The translations under genes were made by a program, and so were the position numbers. Source: an uncultured Ellagibacter sp. (GTDB lineage Bacteria; Actinomycetota; Coriobacteriia; Coriobacteriales; Eggerthellaceae). Taken from it: a stretch of 22,124 nucleotides of DNA. Below are positions 7,833 through 14,660 of the stretch, one piece after another. The stretch spans positions 1 through 22,124 of the forward strand of contig CAKUGU010000038.1 of assembly GCA_934654815.1 (NCBI GenBank), read 5' to 3'. Below the pieces are notes generated by a model that searched no databases, was not told where the DNA came from, and saw only the letters and a list, made by a program, of their open reading frames with translations. Positions within the stretch are counted from its first letter, which is position 1, and every line of letters begins with the position of its first letter.

Positions 7833-8516
7833 TTAGGAGATCCTGAACGGGAACAGGAGGTTGGCCACGTTGCCCGCCGTGAAGTCGAGGTAGGCGCCGA
7901 TGGGGTTCACGTGCAGGACGTAGGGCAGGATGATGAGCACGATCATGAACACGGGCAAGGCGTAGCGCTGCACTTGGTAGTACGCGGGCAGATGCTTCTT
8001 CGGGACGAGAAGCGCGAGTACCGACGAGCCGTCGAGCGGCGGGATGGGCAGCACGTTGAAGAAGAGGAGGCAGAGGTTCACGAGGGCGAACAGGGGAAGG
8101 AACGTGAGGTAGAAATACGAGAACAGCTCGCTTTGCATGACAAGCGAGGGCGCCGCGCCGTAGAGCGCCCACGCGACGACAGCCGCGAGCGCTGCCATCG
8201 CGAGGTTGGCCGCAGGGCCGGCGACACCCACGATGACGTCGCCGGTTTTCGGCTTCTTGAAGTAGGCGGGGTTGTAGGGCACGGGCTTCGCGTAGCCGAA
8301 CACCGGGCCGTTCATGGCGAGCATGCACAGCGGCAGGATGACCGTGCCGAACGGGTCGATATGTTTGAGCGGATTTGCTGTCAGACGGCCGGCGCGCTTC
8401 GCCGTGGGATCGCCGAGCTTATAGGCGGCGAAACCGTGCGCCACCTCGTGAAACACGATAGCGGGTATGAAGCTCAGGATAGAGCACACGATATATGCGA
8501 GATACTGCGTTGACAT
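7833..8516 (-). CDS. M50-family site-2-protease-like membrane metalloprotease
   Basis: A 227-aa polytopic membrane protein with the zinc-binding HEVAH at 23-27 in its first membrane segment and the second metal motif NVLPIPPLDGS (155-165, D163) in a later one. The arrangement is that of minimal rhomboid-sized site-2 proteases (YwhC/Rv-type, no PDZ or CBS domain), which cleave peptides inside the membrane. The substrate is unknown. It heads the minus-strand operon leading to scpA, a neighbour pair seen in many actinobacteria. No Shine-Dalgarno precedes the ATG. Instead, a TACACT -10-like hexamer ends 8 nt upstream, so the mRNA may be leaderless. Confidence 0.88.
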   Translation of the reverse strand: MSTQYLAYIVCSILSFIPAIVFHEVAHGFAAYKLGDPTAKRAGRLTANPLKHIDPFGTVILPLCMLAMNGPVFGYAKPVPYNPAYFKKPKTGDVIVGVAGPAANLAMAALAAVVAWALYGAAPSLVMQSELFSYFYLTFLPLFALVNLCLLFFNVLPIPPLDGSSVLALLVPKKHLPAYYQVQRYALPVFMIVLIILPYVLHVNPIGAYLDFTAGNVANLLFPFRIS

Positions 8517-8530
8517 GAGTCAACAGTGTA
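8509..8530 (-). promoter_or_regulatory. Start-overlapping dyad and -10-like element of the M50-scpAB operon
   Basis: GTTGAC (8509-8514) and GTCAAC (8519-8524) form a perfect inverted repeat, with the ATG of the M50 gene (complement of 8514-8516) at its centre. Reading the minus strand, TACACT (complement of 8525-8530) lies 8 nt before the ATG and fits a sigma-A -10 box. The -35 region is weak. Transcription would start at or within a few nt of the ATG. The dyad could be a repressor site; this is inference. Confidence 0.45.
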
Positions 8531-8645
8531 GCGCATGGACGCCACGCGGCAGGGCGTAAAGCAGCCGAGCGCGAAAAGTGCAGATTGACGGGTCGCGGGC
8601 GGGCGCAAATAGATGAGAGTCCGAACGGCCAGCAACGGCAGCGTT

Positions 8646-9030
8646 CTTGCCGATTTCAAGCCCGCCGGTGCGGATGTTTCTGCCGATTTCAAGCGTGCGA
8701 GCACTTCTTCAGCATTGGTCGACGGGTTTGCAAGAGGAGGTGGCGGCGAACGACGGGTTTGCGAGTGCGAAGCGAAAAAGGGCGACCGAGATGGCAGCTT
8801 GTGCCAGGTTTTCAAACGACAGAGAGGATTCCATCCCTCAGGTGGCGGCGAGTGACGGTTTTGCAACGGCTCATGACATCGGACGGCAGGTTTGCAAATC
8901 GGGATGGCAGTCAACGCCGGGTTTGCAAGGGAAAACAACTTCGGGTTTTTGCAAAACCGCCACAGGCTGCCATTTGGGAGGCAATTTTCGACGGCCGTTT
9001 GCAAAAGCGGCACAAGCCGCCATTTGCAAG
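8646..9030. repeat. Cluster of degenerate TTTGCAA-centred repeats
   Basis: Between trmL and the M50 gene, a core resembling TTTGCAA recurs about eleven times (centres near 8657, 8690, 8730, 8761, 8812, 8863, 8894, 8925, 8951, 9001 and 9026). The spacings are 33, 40, 31, 51, 51, 31, 31, 26, 50 and 25. Secondary matches exist: an identical 14-mer at 8648-8661 and 8681-8694, GGTGGCGGCGA at 8739-8749 and 8841-8851, and 29-nt near-copies at 8948-8976 and 8998-9026. The last copy folds on itself through GCGGC/GCCGC. No protein with normal codon use is encoded on either strand. It does not look like CRISPR, because units and spacers are both degenerate. Function is unknown. Confidence 0.6.
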
Positions 9031-9070
9031 GAGATTTCGAGGGACAGCGGCGCACCACGCTGCCGAAGGC

Positions 9071-9538
9071 TTACCTCATCCCCGGCCAGGCTTGCTGACG
9101 GAGGGCTTCGTAGGTCGCGATGGCGACGGCGTTCGAGAGGTTCAGGCTACGTTCGTTCTCGCACATGGGGATACGCACACAGGAGTCGAGGTAACGTTCG
9201 ATGATTCCCTCATCGAGCCCACGACTTTCGCGCCCGAACAGGAGGAATGCCCCTTCCCCGTACGGGACCTCGGCGTAGTTGCGCGAGACATGCCCGGTGA
9301 GCAGGTGAAGCTCGTCGTTCCCATGCGCCTCGAGGAACGCGTCGACGCACGGCCACTGCACGATTTCCACGTCGTCCCAGTAGTCGCACCCCGCACGCTG
9401 AAGGTTACGCTGCGTGAGACGGAACCCCAGAGGCTCCACCAGATGCAGGACCGAGCCCGTGCAGGCGCACGTGCGCGCGATGTTGCCCGTGTTCTGGGGG
9501 ATCTCAGGTTCCACAAGCACGATGTTCAAGGGTTTCAC
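9071..9538 (-). CDS. trmL: tRNA (cytidine(34)-2'-O)-methyltransferase TrmL (SPOUT family)
   Basis: Methylates the 2'-OH of the wobble nucleotide in certain leucine tRNAs using S-adenosylmethionine. The 155-aa product is a minimal SPOUT enzyme. The N-terminus NIVLVEPEIPQNTGNIARTCACTGS is the conserved tRNA/SAM-proximal block. The trefoil knot is formed by LLFGRESRGL and RIPMCENERSLNLSNAVAIATYEALRQ. The start is GTG (9536-9538) with AGAGG 6 nt upstream. It is preceded by the long palindrome at 9589-9692 and followed by the repeat cluster, so it looks like a single gene or the tail of the ABC-F transcript. Confidence 0.93.
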   Translation of the reverse strand: MKPLNIVLVEPEIPQNTGNIARTCACTGSVLHLVEPLGFRLTQRNLQRAGCDYWDDVEIVQWPCVDAFLEAHGNDELHLLTGHVSRNYAEVPYGEGAFLLFGRESRGLDEGIIERYLDSCVRIPMCENERSLNLSNAVAIATYEALRQQAWPGMR

Positions 9539-9588
9539 TGCCTGCCTCTTTCCACACTTCGCTCAATCATTCACAAAGACGCCGATGA

Positions 9589-9692
9589 GCGTCGGGCGGA
9601 TTCCTCCATGCTCAAACAGTCCTGCTCGCACGAACAGCCCACTGGGCTGTTCGGCTCGTGCGGAACTGCGCGTGGAGGAAACCGCCCGACGC
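9589..9692. repeat. 104-bp near-perfect palindrome between the ABC-F gene and trmL
   Basis: The outer arms 9589-9608 and 9673-9692 are complementary at 19 of 20 positions. Inside, CAGT/ACTG, CGCAC/GTGCG (9627-9631 with 9658-9662, one strand carrying a 5-nt bulge) and a perfect 9-bp stem (9632-9640 with 9644-9652, loop ACT) continue the structure, so nearly the whole element folds into one long hairpin. There is no T-run. It could be a MITE-like or REP-like palindrome, a strong RNA barrier ending ABC-F transcription, or a leader structure for trmL. No clear target-site duplication was seen. Confidence 0.7.
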
Positions 9693-9775
9693 CACGCTGC
9701 AGCACTACCGCTTTCAATATGCAAGAAGTCCATGGAAAGCATCGAGGCGCCGCCCCGCGATTCACTAACCCTGAA

Positions 9776-11872
9776 TCAAGCCTGCGCCTTCTGCTTCTCC
9801 ATCTCGGCTTCGAGTTCTTCGTTGAGCGTGAACCATTCTTCTTCCGCGGCAGCGATGCGCTTCTTCAGCTGCGCGTGCTCGGCAATCGCATCGGACGAGG
9901 CATCCTCGTTGATGTAGAAGTCCGGGTCGGCCATGAGCTTGAGCAGCTCCTCCATGCGCGCATTGTCGCGCTCCATCTGCTTGTCGAGCTCGGCGATGCG
10001 CTTGCGATGGTTCTTGAGCGCAGCGTAAGCGCGGTTGCGCGCCTCGGCCTCGCGGCGCTTCTGCTCCTTCGTCTTCGGAGCGCTGCCGCGCGGCGCGGTG
10101 AGCTCGTTCTTCGCGGTCGAACCTTTCGAAGCGCTCGACGAAGCGGCGTTTCCCGAGCCGGTCTTCCCCGAAGAGGGGGCCTTCCCCGCCGCCTTCATGG
10201 CGTTTTTCGCCTTGCCGCCCGAGCCGCCCATGACGTCGTCAACGAGCGAGTGCTCGCTCGGCTCGGGGCCTTCGAGCTGGCCGCTTTTGAACAGGTAGTA
10301 GTCATAATCGCCCGCGTAGTTGGTGACGCGGCCGTCCTTCACCTCCACGATGCGGTTCGCAACGCCCCTGATGAGGTGGCGATCGTGCGTGATGAAGAGC
10401 ACCGTGCCCTCGAAGGCGTTGAGCGCCTGCTCCAGAACGTCGGCGCTCGCGATGTCCAAATGGTTGGTCGGCTCGTCGAGGCAGAGCAGCGGGCGCGGGG
10501 CCACGAGCATCTTCGCGAGCGCAAGGCGGCTCTTCTCGCCGCCGGAAAGCACGCTCACGCGCTTGTCGACGTCGTCGCCGTTGAAGAGAAACGCACCCAA
10601 AAGCGTGCGGACCTGGCTGATATTCCAGCCGGGAGCCACGTGGTCGATTTCCTCGAACACGGTGTTTCCCGAGGTCAGTTCCTCAAGTTGATGTTGAGCA
10701 TAGTACGTCTTCGACACGTTCGTGCCGTATTTGATGGTGCCCGCGTCGGGTTTGAGCACGCCCGCGATCATCTTCAGAAGCGTCGACTTGCCAGCACCGT
10801 TCGGGCCGACGAGCGCCACCTTCTCGCCGCGATAGAGCGAGAAATCGAGCCCGCTGTACACATGGTGGTCGCCGAAGGACTTGGAGAGCCCCTTCGCCTG
10901 GACAACCATGTCGCCGGTGCGCGGCGGCTGCTTGAAGTTGAAGTGCACCGTCTTCTTTTCCTCGGGGATCTCCACGAGCTCGGCCTTGAGCTTCTCGAGG
11001 CGCGCCGCGCGCTCCTGCGCCTGACGGGCTTTCGTGGCCTTGTAGCGGAACTTCTCGACGAACGCCTCGAGGCGCTTCACTTCCTCGATCTGCTTGGTGC
11101 GTTCCTGCTTCAGGCGCTCGATGCGCTCGGCGCGCTGCTTCAGGTAGGCGGAGTAGTTGCCTTTGTAGAGGTTCACGCGCTGGTTGTCGACCTCGGCGAC
11201 GCGGTCGACCATGTTGTCCATGAACGCACGGTCGTGGCTGACTACGATGACCGTGCCCGAGTAGCTGCGTAGGAAGCTTTCGAGCCACTTCACGCTTTCG
11301 AGGTCGAGGTGGTTGGTGGGCTCGTCGAGCAGGAGCACCTCGGGGTTGCGGATGAGCAGCTTCGCAAGCGCGATGCGCATCTGCCAGCCGCCGGAGAATT
11401 CCGTGGTCAGGCGCTTCATGTCGCCCTCTTTGAAACCGAGGCCGAACAGCACGCTTCGCACCTTCGCCTCGATGACGTAGCCGCCGAGCGCCTCGAACTC
11501 GTCGCGCGCGCGGCCCGCCGCCGCAAGCTCGCGCTCGGTCGCGTTGTCGCCAAGCGATTCCTCGAGCTTGCGCAGGCGCTTTTCCGCCGCGAGGACCTCG
11601 GTCTGCGAGGCCATGACCTCGTCGAAGATGGGCTGCTCGCCCATCTCGATCGCTTCCTGCTCGAGGTAGCCCACGCGCGCGCCCTTCGCGAACAGGACGC
11701 GACCCTCGTCAGCGTCTTCCTCGCCCGAGATGATGTTGAGCATGGTGGTCTTGCCGGCGCCGTTCGGGCCGACGAGCGCCAGGCGGTCGTATTCCTCAAG
11801 CTTGAAGGTGACGTCGCTGAACAGGACGCGGCCGCCGAACGACTTGGAGATATGCTCGAGCTGGAGAATCAT
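9776..11872 (-). CDS. ABC-F family ATPase (ribosome-associated)
   Basis: A soluble twin-ATPase without membrane segments. ABC-F proteins act on the ribosomal E site in translation rescue or antibiotic protection. The 698-aa product has ABC domain 1 with Walker A GPNGAGKT (35-42), signature FSGGW (159-163) and [11 protein letters not shown] (180-190, catalytic E184). A charged helical linker (about 235-320) is the probable P-site tRNA interaction motif. ABC domain 2 has GPNGAGKS (356-363), LSGGE (442-446) and LDEPTNHLD with E467. An Ala/Ser/Lys-rich tether (about 540-600) and a C-terminal coiled coil to residue 698 resemble the Uup/YdiF-type extension. A resistance role cannot be read from sequence. 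There is no clear ribosome site; GATACCC directly precedes the ATG and can pair with GGGTATC 40 nt upstream. Confidence 0.93.
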   Translation of the reverse strand: MILQLEHISKSFGGRVLFSDVTFKLEEYDRLALVGPNGAGKTTMLNIISGEEDADEGRVLFAKGARVGYLEQEAIEMGEQPIFDEVMASQTEVLAAEKRLRKLEESLGDNATERELAAAGRARDEFEALGGYVIEAKVRSVLFGLGFKEGDMKRLTTEFSGGWQMRIALAKLLIRNPEVLLLDEPTNHLDLESVKWLESFLRSYSGTVIVVSHDRAFMDNMVDRVAEVDNQRVNLYKGNYSAYLKQRAERIERLKQERTKQIEEVKRLEAFVEKFRYKATKARQAQERAARLEKLKAELVEIPEEKKTVHFNFKQPPRTGDMVVQAKGLSKSFGDHHVYSGLDFSLYRGEKVALVGPNGAGKSTLLKMIAGVLKPDAGTIKYGTNVSKTYYAQHQLEELTSGNTVFEEIDHVAPGWNISQVRTLLGAFLFNGDDVDKRVSVLSGGEKSRLALAKMLVAPRPLLCLDEPTNHLDIASADVLEQALNAFEGTVLFITHDRHLIRGVANRIVEVKDGRVTNYAGDYDYYLFKSGQLEGPEPSEHSLVDDVMGGSGGKAKNAMKAAGKAPSSGKTGSGNAASSSASKGSTAKNELTAPRGSAPKTKEQKRREAEARNRAYAALKNHRKRIAELDKQMERDNARMEELLKLMADPDFYINEDASSDAIAEHAQLKKRIAAAEEEWFTLNEELEAEMEKQKAQA

Positions 11873-11926
11873 GGGTATCGTTTCGTCTTTCTGTAATGCG
11901 TGAAGTACAACCTATTAATGATACCC
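11873..11926 (-). promoter_or_regulatory. ABC-F leader with start-adjacent inverted repeat
   Basis: On the minus strand, GGGTATC (complement of 11920-11926) and GATACCC (complement of 11873-11879) are perfect 7-bp partners separated by 40 nt. The second arm ends immediately before the ATG, where a Shine-Dalgarno would normally sit; none is seen. TATCAT within the first arm is a possible -10 box, in which case only part of the structure would be transcribed. Leader control is common for ABC-F genes, but here it is inference. Confidence 0.25.
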
Positions 11927-11936
11927 GAGAACGCGC

Positions 11937-12200
11937 TTGCCCGCCCAAAGTAGATGCCTGCTCTATAAAACGAACGCCTGCAGGAGGCGCGCACCGCCCG
12001 CCGCGGAGAAAGCCGAAGCGGAAGCGGCGCCGCATACGAAGATCGGCTCAATCGCCTCGGTGTTCCCCGAGTCGACGTACCTGCGATGCGCCGTGCGCTT
12101 CTACCGCAACGAGGTGCACTGCAAAATCACCGGGTATGGCACTGCGAACCACAAGGAAGAAGCGCACGGGGAAACAAAAATTGGAGGCCATTGGGAATAA
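11937..12200 (+). pseudogene. Fragment of a mutator (IS256-like) transposase
   Basis: The frame has strongly G/C-biased third positions from about 12030 to 12150, a sign of real coding origin. It contains VFPESTYLRCAVRFYRN at 12060-12110. This matches the pattern FPxAxYQRCxVHFYRN that mutator-type transposases carry ahead of their catalytic-domain insertion, recalled from the family and not searched. Sequence on both sides (Ala/Glu-rich upstream, Lys/His-rich downstream to the TAA) does not continue the family, and the ends of an insertion sequence were not found. At 87 codons it is far too short to be active, so it is read as a decayed remnant. A small unrelated protein is the alternative. 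Confidence 0.42.
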
Positions 12201-12219
12201 ACCGCCGACTCGCCATTCG

Positions 12220-12426
12220 TTATTCCAACGACACGGTAATAATGCCCTCTTCTATCCAGCCTCCTGATAACGTTCTGCCGACGCGCTTGCCCAAACCAAT
12301 CTGCCTAGGTTCGTTACATTCCTCTTTGGCGACGAAATCGTTGCCGGCAATAGCATTGAGACGGCGCCCTCTTGTCAGTTGGACGCCCCATGCGAAAATT
12401 TCCAGGATAAGAACCCCCTGCAACAC
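12220..12426 (-). CDS. Small hypothetical protein or gene remnant (68 aa)
   Basis: I do not recognise this product. It starts at GTG with GGTGG 6 nt upstream and reads MLQGVLILEIFAWGVQLTRG, followed by a mixed charged part (NDFVAKEECNEPRQIGLGKR) and GGWIEEGIITVSLE. The residue mix is protein-like, but codon third positions are less GC-biased than in neighbouring genes and there is no known motif. It sits in an AT-richer patch beside the transposase remnant, so it may be cargo or debris. Chance openness is a real possibility. Confidence 0.25.
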   Translation of the reverse strand: MLQGVLILEIFAWGVQLTRGRRLNAIAGNDFVAKEECNEPRQIGLGKRVGRTLSGGWIEEGIITVSLE

Positions 12427-12443
12427 CCGTTGCCACCATTTGC

Positions 12444-12566
12444 CTATTTCGTCACCGCAGCATTTACGGCCGCAACTCCGTTTACGGCTACGCCCAACGA
12501 CGACGGCTCTGACCCGAGCCCATCATATTCGCCATTTCCAACCTCTGAGTTTCCACATTCGACCAT
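12444..12566 (-). CDS. Very small hypothetical ORF (40 aa)
   Basis: I do not recognise it. ATG at 12564-12566 gives MVECGNSEVGNGEYDG and a C-terminus GVAVNGVAAVNAAVTK, ending in TAG 17 nt before the 68-aa ORF downstream. The frame stays open upstream through CPQKRAVS before a stop. No convincing ribosome site is present. The close pairing with the 68-aa ORF is the only reason to list it. Chance is likely. Confidence 0.15.
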   Translation of the reverse strand: MVECGNSEVGNGEYDGLGSEPSSLGVAVNGVAAVNAAVTK

Positions 12567-12599
12567 GATGCTCACTGCTCTTTTTTGTGGGCAGGTATC

Positions 12600-12913
12600 T
12601 AAATCGTGATTTCCGTTAGCACTGAATCCGGGCCCTGAAACTCATTGGCTGAAGCATGGGCCTTTTTGCGAGGAGCGGATTGAGGAATCGCTTGTCGGGC
12701 CGAATCCAAACGGACCGCGATTGAAGAATCACCGGCAGCACACACCTCTCACGGGCGTTCGTTTCAGATTGATTCGTTTGAGACCCCGCGCGTGCCGATA
12801 GGGCGAAAAGGCCGTTGGAGGGAGTGCCGGCAAATCGCGAAGAGGGGAAGCCTGCAAAATGGAAGGGACGCCCTTTTCGCCTTGTCGACATGCGCGGGGA
12901 AAGCAAAGTCGAG
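12600..12913. other. Non-coding region with short repeats downstream of the respiratory operon
   Basis: No supportable gene is visible. It holds two similar dyads, GATTGAGGAATC near 12678-12689 and GATTGAAGAATC near 12719-12730, plus a partial third (GATTGATTC, 12767-12775). There is also an inverted pair GGCGAAAAGG (12802-12811) / CCTTTTCGCC (12872-12881). GGCAAATCG and TGCAAAATGG, about 24 nt apart near 12829-12862, resemble the 8646-9030 repeats. No clear intrinsic terminator was found after the NapH-like gene. Confidence 0.4.
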
Positions 12914-14014
12914 CTATTTGAGAAGCTTTATCTTGATCGCATGAGCGGGGCACGCCTCGATGCACGCACCGCACTTCGAACATTCGGGAATGCGCCCCGT
13001 GTGCGGGTCGAGCTTTTCCGGGCACGCATCGACGCACGCACGGCAGTCGACACCCTTCTCGCGCAAGCACATGCCCGGGTCGACGCGCGGTCGCAGCGTG
13101 AGATTCGCGTTCGCGATGAGCGAGGTGAGCGCGCTTATGGGACAGATCTTCGAACACCACTTCCGAAGCACCGTGAGCTCGAGCACGAGGATGATCGGGA
13201 ACACGACGAGCGCCCAGGAGGGTTCGTTGAATTGGAACAAGTGCCACAAGCCGATGATCGTGGCGAACGTGAGGCCGATGGGGCACACAAGGCAAAACAC
13301 CGGGAATCCGAACACGGCAGCCGACGCCAGCGTGCCCGCGAGCACCGCATGGCGCGTGTCGAGCTGCACGCCATCGCGCGCACCGCCGACGGGGGCGAGC
13401 TTGCAAGCATGGCCGCACGACGCACACGAGGAGGATGCGTATTCGGCGCTGCAGACGCTTCCGCTCGCGGCCGAGCACCCGCTCTCGCATGCGACGACGC
13501 CACCCTCGACACCGACTTTCGTGAGAGAAATTCCTTCGCCGTGGACAAAATCGGGCGATATGCGAACCGCCGTTTCGCTTGAACCAATATTTTCCGCCTG
13601 AACGGCCCCCGTTTGGGCGCTTTTCTCCCCGATTTCGCCCGATTCAAAGAGAGAAGCCTCGCATTTCGCATCTTTTTGTCCATCGCGAGGCGTTTTTTCG
13701 GAAGAAGTCTTCTTTTTCGGACGAAAGAACCTTTGCAGCCACGGGATGGGGCATCCCCAGGCGCAGAACGCCTTGCCGACGACTGCGACGAGCACGACCA
13801 TCGCCGCGAGCAGGATGATCGGATGCAGCATGAATTCCTTCGCGCCGAACATGGTCTCGAGCGCGCCGAGCGGGCAGATGGCCGCAATCTGGTCGATGCC
13901 GAACGCCGAGGGCGTGCCCGACCCGATTTTGAAAACGAGTCCCGCAACTACGAATGCGACGAGAGCCCAGGCCACTATCGCGCGCGCCCGCTTGAACCCG
14001 AAACGTTTCTTCAT
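12914..14014 (-). CDS. NapH-like membrane ferredoxin with cysteine-rich insertion
   Basis: A polytopic membrane iron-sulphur protein of the NapH type. In nitrate reduction NapH passes quinol electrons to NapG. The 366-aa product has membrane segments near 12-30, 62-82, 224-243, 247-262 and 267-285. Cysteine motifs CAWGCPI (84-90), CLVCPIG (241-247) and CSKICPI (287-293) are characteristic. A C-terminal ferredoxin part (316-355) contains CRACVDACP and CSKCGACIEACP. Residues about 100-215 form an unusual Ser/Glu-rich hydrophilic insertion holding six cysteines at 176, 180, 188, 197, 200 and 204. It overlaps the NapG-like gene by 4 nt (ATGA) and is the last gene of the operon. Its partner is probably the DMSO-reductase-like complex rather than a nitrate reductase, since no napA is present. 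Confidence 0.85.
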   Translation of the reverse strand: MKKRFGFKRARAIVAWALVAFVVAGLVFKIGSGTPSAFGIDQIAAICPLGALETMFGAKEFMLHPIILLAAMVVLVAVVGKAFCAWGCPIPWLQRFFRPKKKTSSEKTPRDGQKDAKCEASLFESGEIGEKSAQTGAVQAENIGSSETAVRISPDFVHGEGISLTKVGVEGGVVACESGCSAASGSVCSAEYASSSCASCGHACKLAPVGGARDGVQLDTRHAVLAGTLASAAVFGFPVFCLVCPIGLTFATIIGLWHLFQFNEPSWALVVFPIILVLELTVLRKWCSKICPISALTSLIANANLTLRPRVDPGMCLREKGVDCRACVDACPEKLDPHTGRIPECSKCGACIEACPAHAIKIKLLK

Positions 14015-14628
14015 CGGGCGTCATCTCCTTCTGCCATCCCCCCCGTCGCCGCTGCGCGCACGTTGATGCCTCGGTCGGTGCCGCCGGCGAAGGTGAGGTA
14101 GCTATTCGATGGGCAGGCGTACTCACACGCACCGCATCCGTTGCATTTCGCCTCATCGATGACGGGGCGCCCCGACGCATCGAGGGAAATGGCCCCGTAC
14201 GGGCACGCATCGACGCATACACGGCACCCGCCTTGCAGCCACGCGATGCAGCGATCGCGATCGACCTCGGCCACGCCGATGACGCGCGAGGTGTCGCGAG
14301 CGCCGAGGATGGCGCCTGCCGGGCACACGTCTTCGCACTTGCCGCAGAAGTCGCACGCGCCTTTATGGAAATCCATGATCGGCGTACGCCAGTTGAGCAG
14401 GTCGTCTTCAAGCAGGCCCGTGCGCAAGCACCCCTGCGGGCAAATGCTTTCGCAACGGTTGCACTTCAGGCACGTCGCCCTGAAACGAGAGGCGTCCTGA
14501 GCTCCCGGCGGGCGTAAAAGCGCGTCCGTCCCAGGCGTCGCCGCCCAAGCGACGCCGCCGAGCGCGAACATCGACGCGAAGGCCCCGCCTCCCGCGAGGA
14601 AGGCGCGGCGCGTTATAGGTTTCGACAT
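14011..14628 (-). CDS. NapG-like Tat-exported four-cluster ferredoxin
   Basis: A 205-aa exported electron carrier. The N-terminus MSKPITRRAFLAGG is a twin-arginine signal, with a hydrophobic stretch and AWAA cleavage-like site near residue 30. Four [4Fe-4S] motifs follow: C53/56/59/63, C92/95/98/102, C127/135/138/142 (first spacing widened to seven residues, as in MauM/NapG proteins) and C162/165/168/172. With the NapH-like protein, with which it is translationally coupled, it likely forms a quinol-dehydrogenase electron branch on the outer face of the membrane. It starts 32 nt after the TorD-like gene. The name NapG is by family resemblance, not function. Confidence 0.88.
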   Translation of the reverse strand: MSKPITRRAFLAGGGAFASMFALGGVAWAATPGTDALLRPPGAQDASRFRATCLKCNRCESICPQGCLRTGLLEDDLLNWRTPIMDFHKGACDFCGKCEDVCPAGAILGARDTSRVIGVAEVDRDRCIAWLQGGCRVCVDACPYGAISLDASGRPVIDEAKCNGCGACEYACPSNSYLTFAGGTDRGINVRAAATGGMAEGDDAR

Positions 14629-14660
14629 AGTATCTTCAACCGCCTTTACGCCCCGTGCGC

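Noticed and set aside
8646..9030. CRISPR array
   Set aside because: Repeat units are degenerate, spacings vary from 25 to 51 nt, no constant repeat or unique spacers exist, and no cas gene is in the window.
8474..9058. Minus-strand 194-codon frame through the TTTGCAA repeats
   Set aside because: It overlaps the M50 start, has no coding-like third-position bias or known motif, and its repeated Pro/Ser/Leu stretches reflect the DNA repeat.
8585..11272. 895-codon plus-strand frame crossing the repeat cluster, trmL and the ABC-F gene
   Set aside because: It is antisense to two clear genes and rich in Arg/His/Val/Leu, as shadow frames are.
12600..12906. 96-codon minus-strand frame at 12616-12906
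   Set aside because: It has no ribosome site, no motif, weak codon bias and covers the repeated dyads, so it is considered non-coding.
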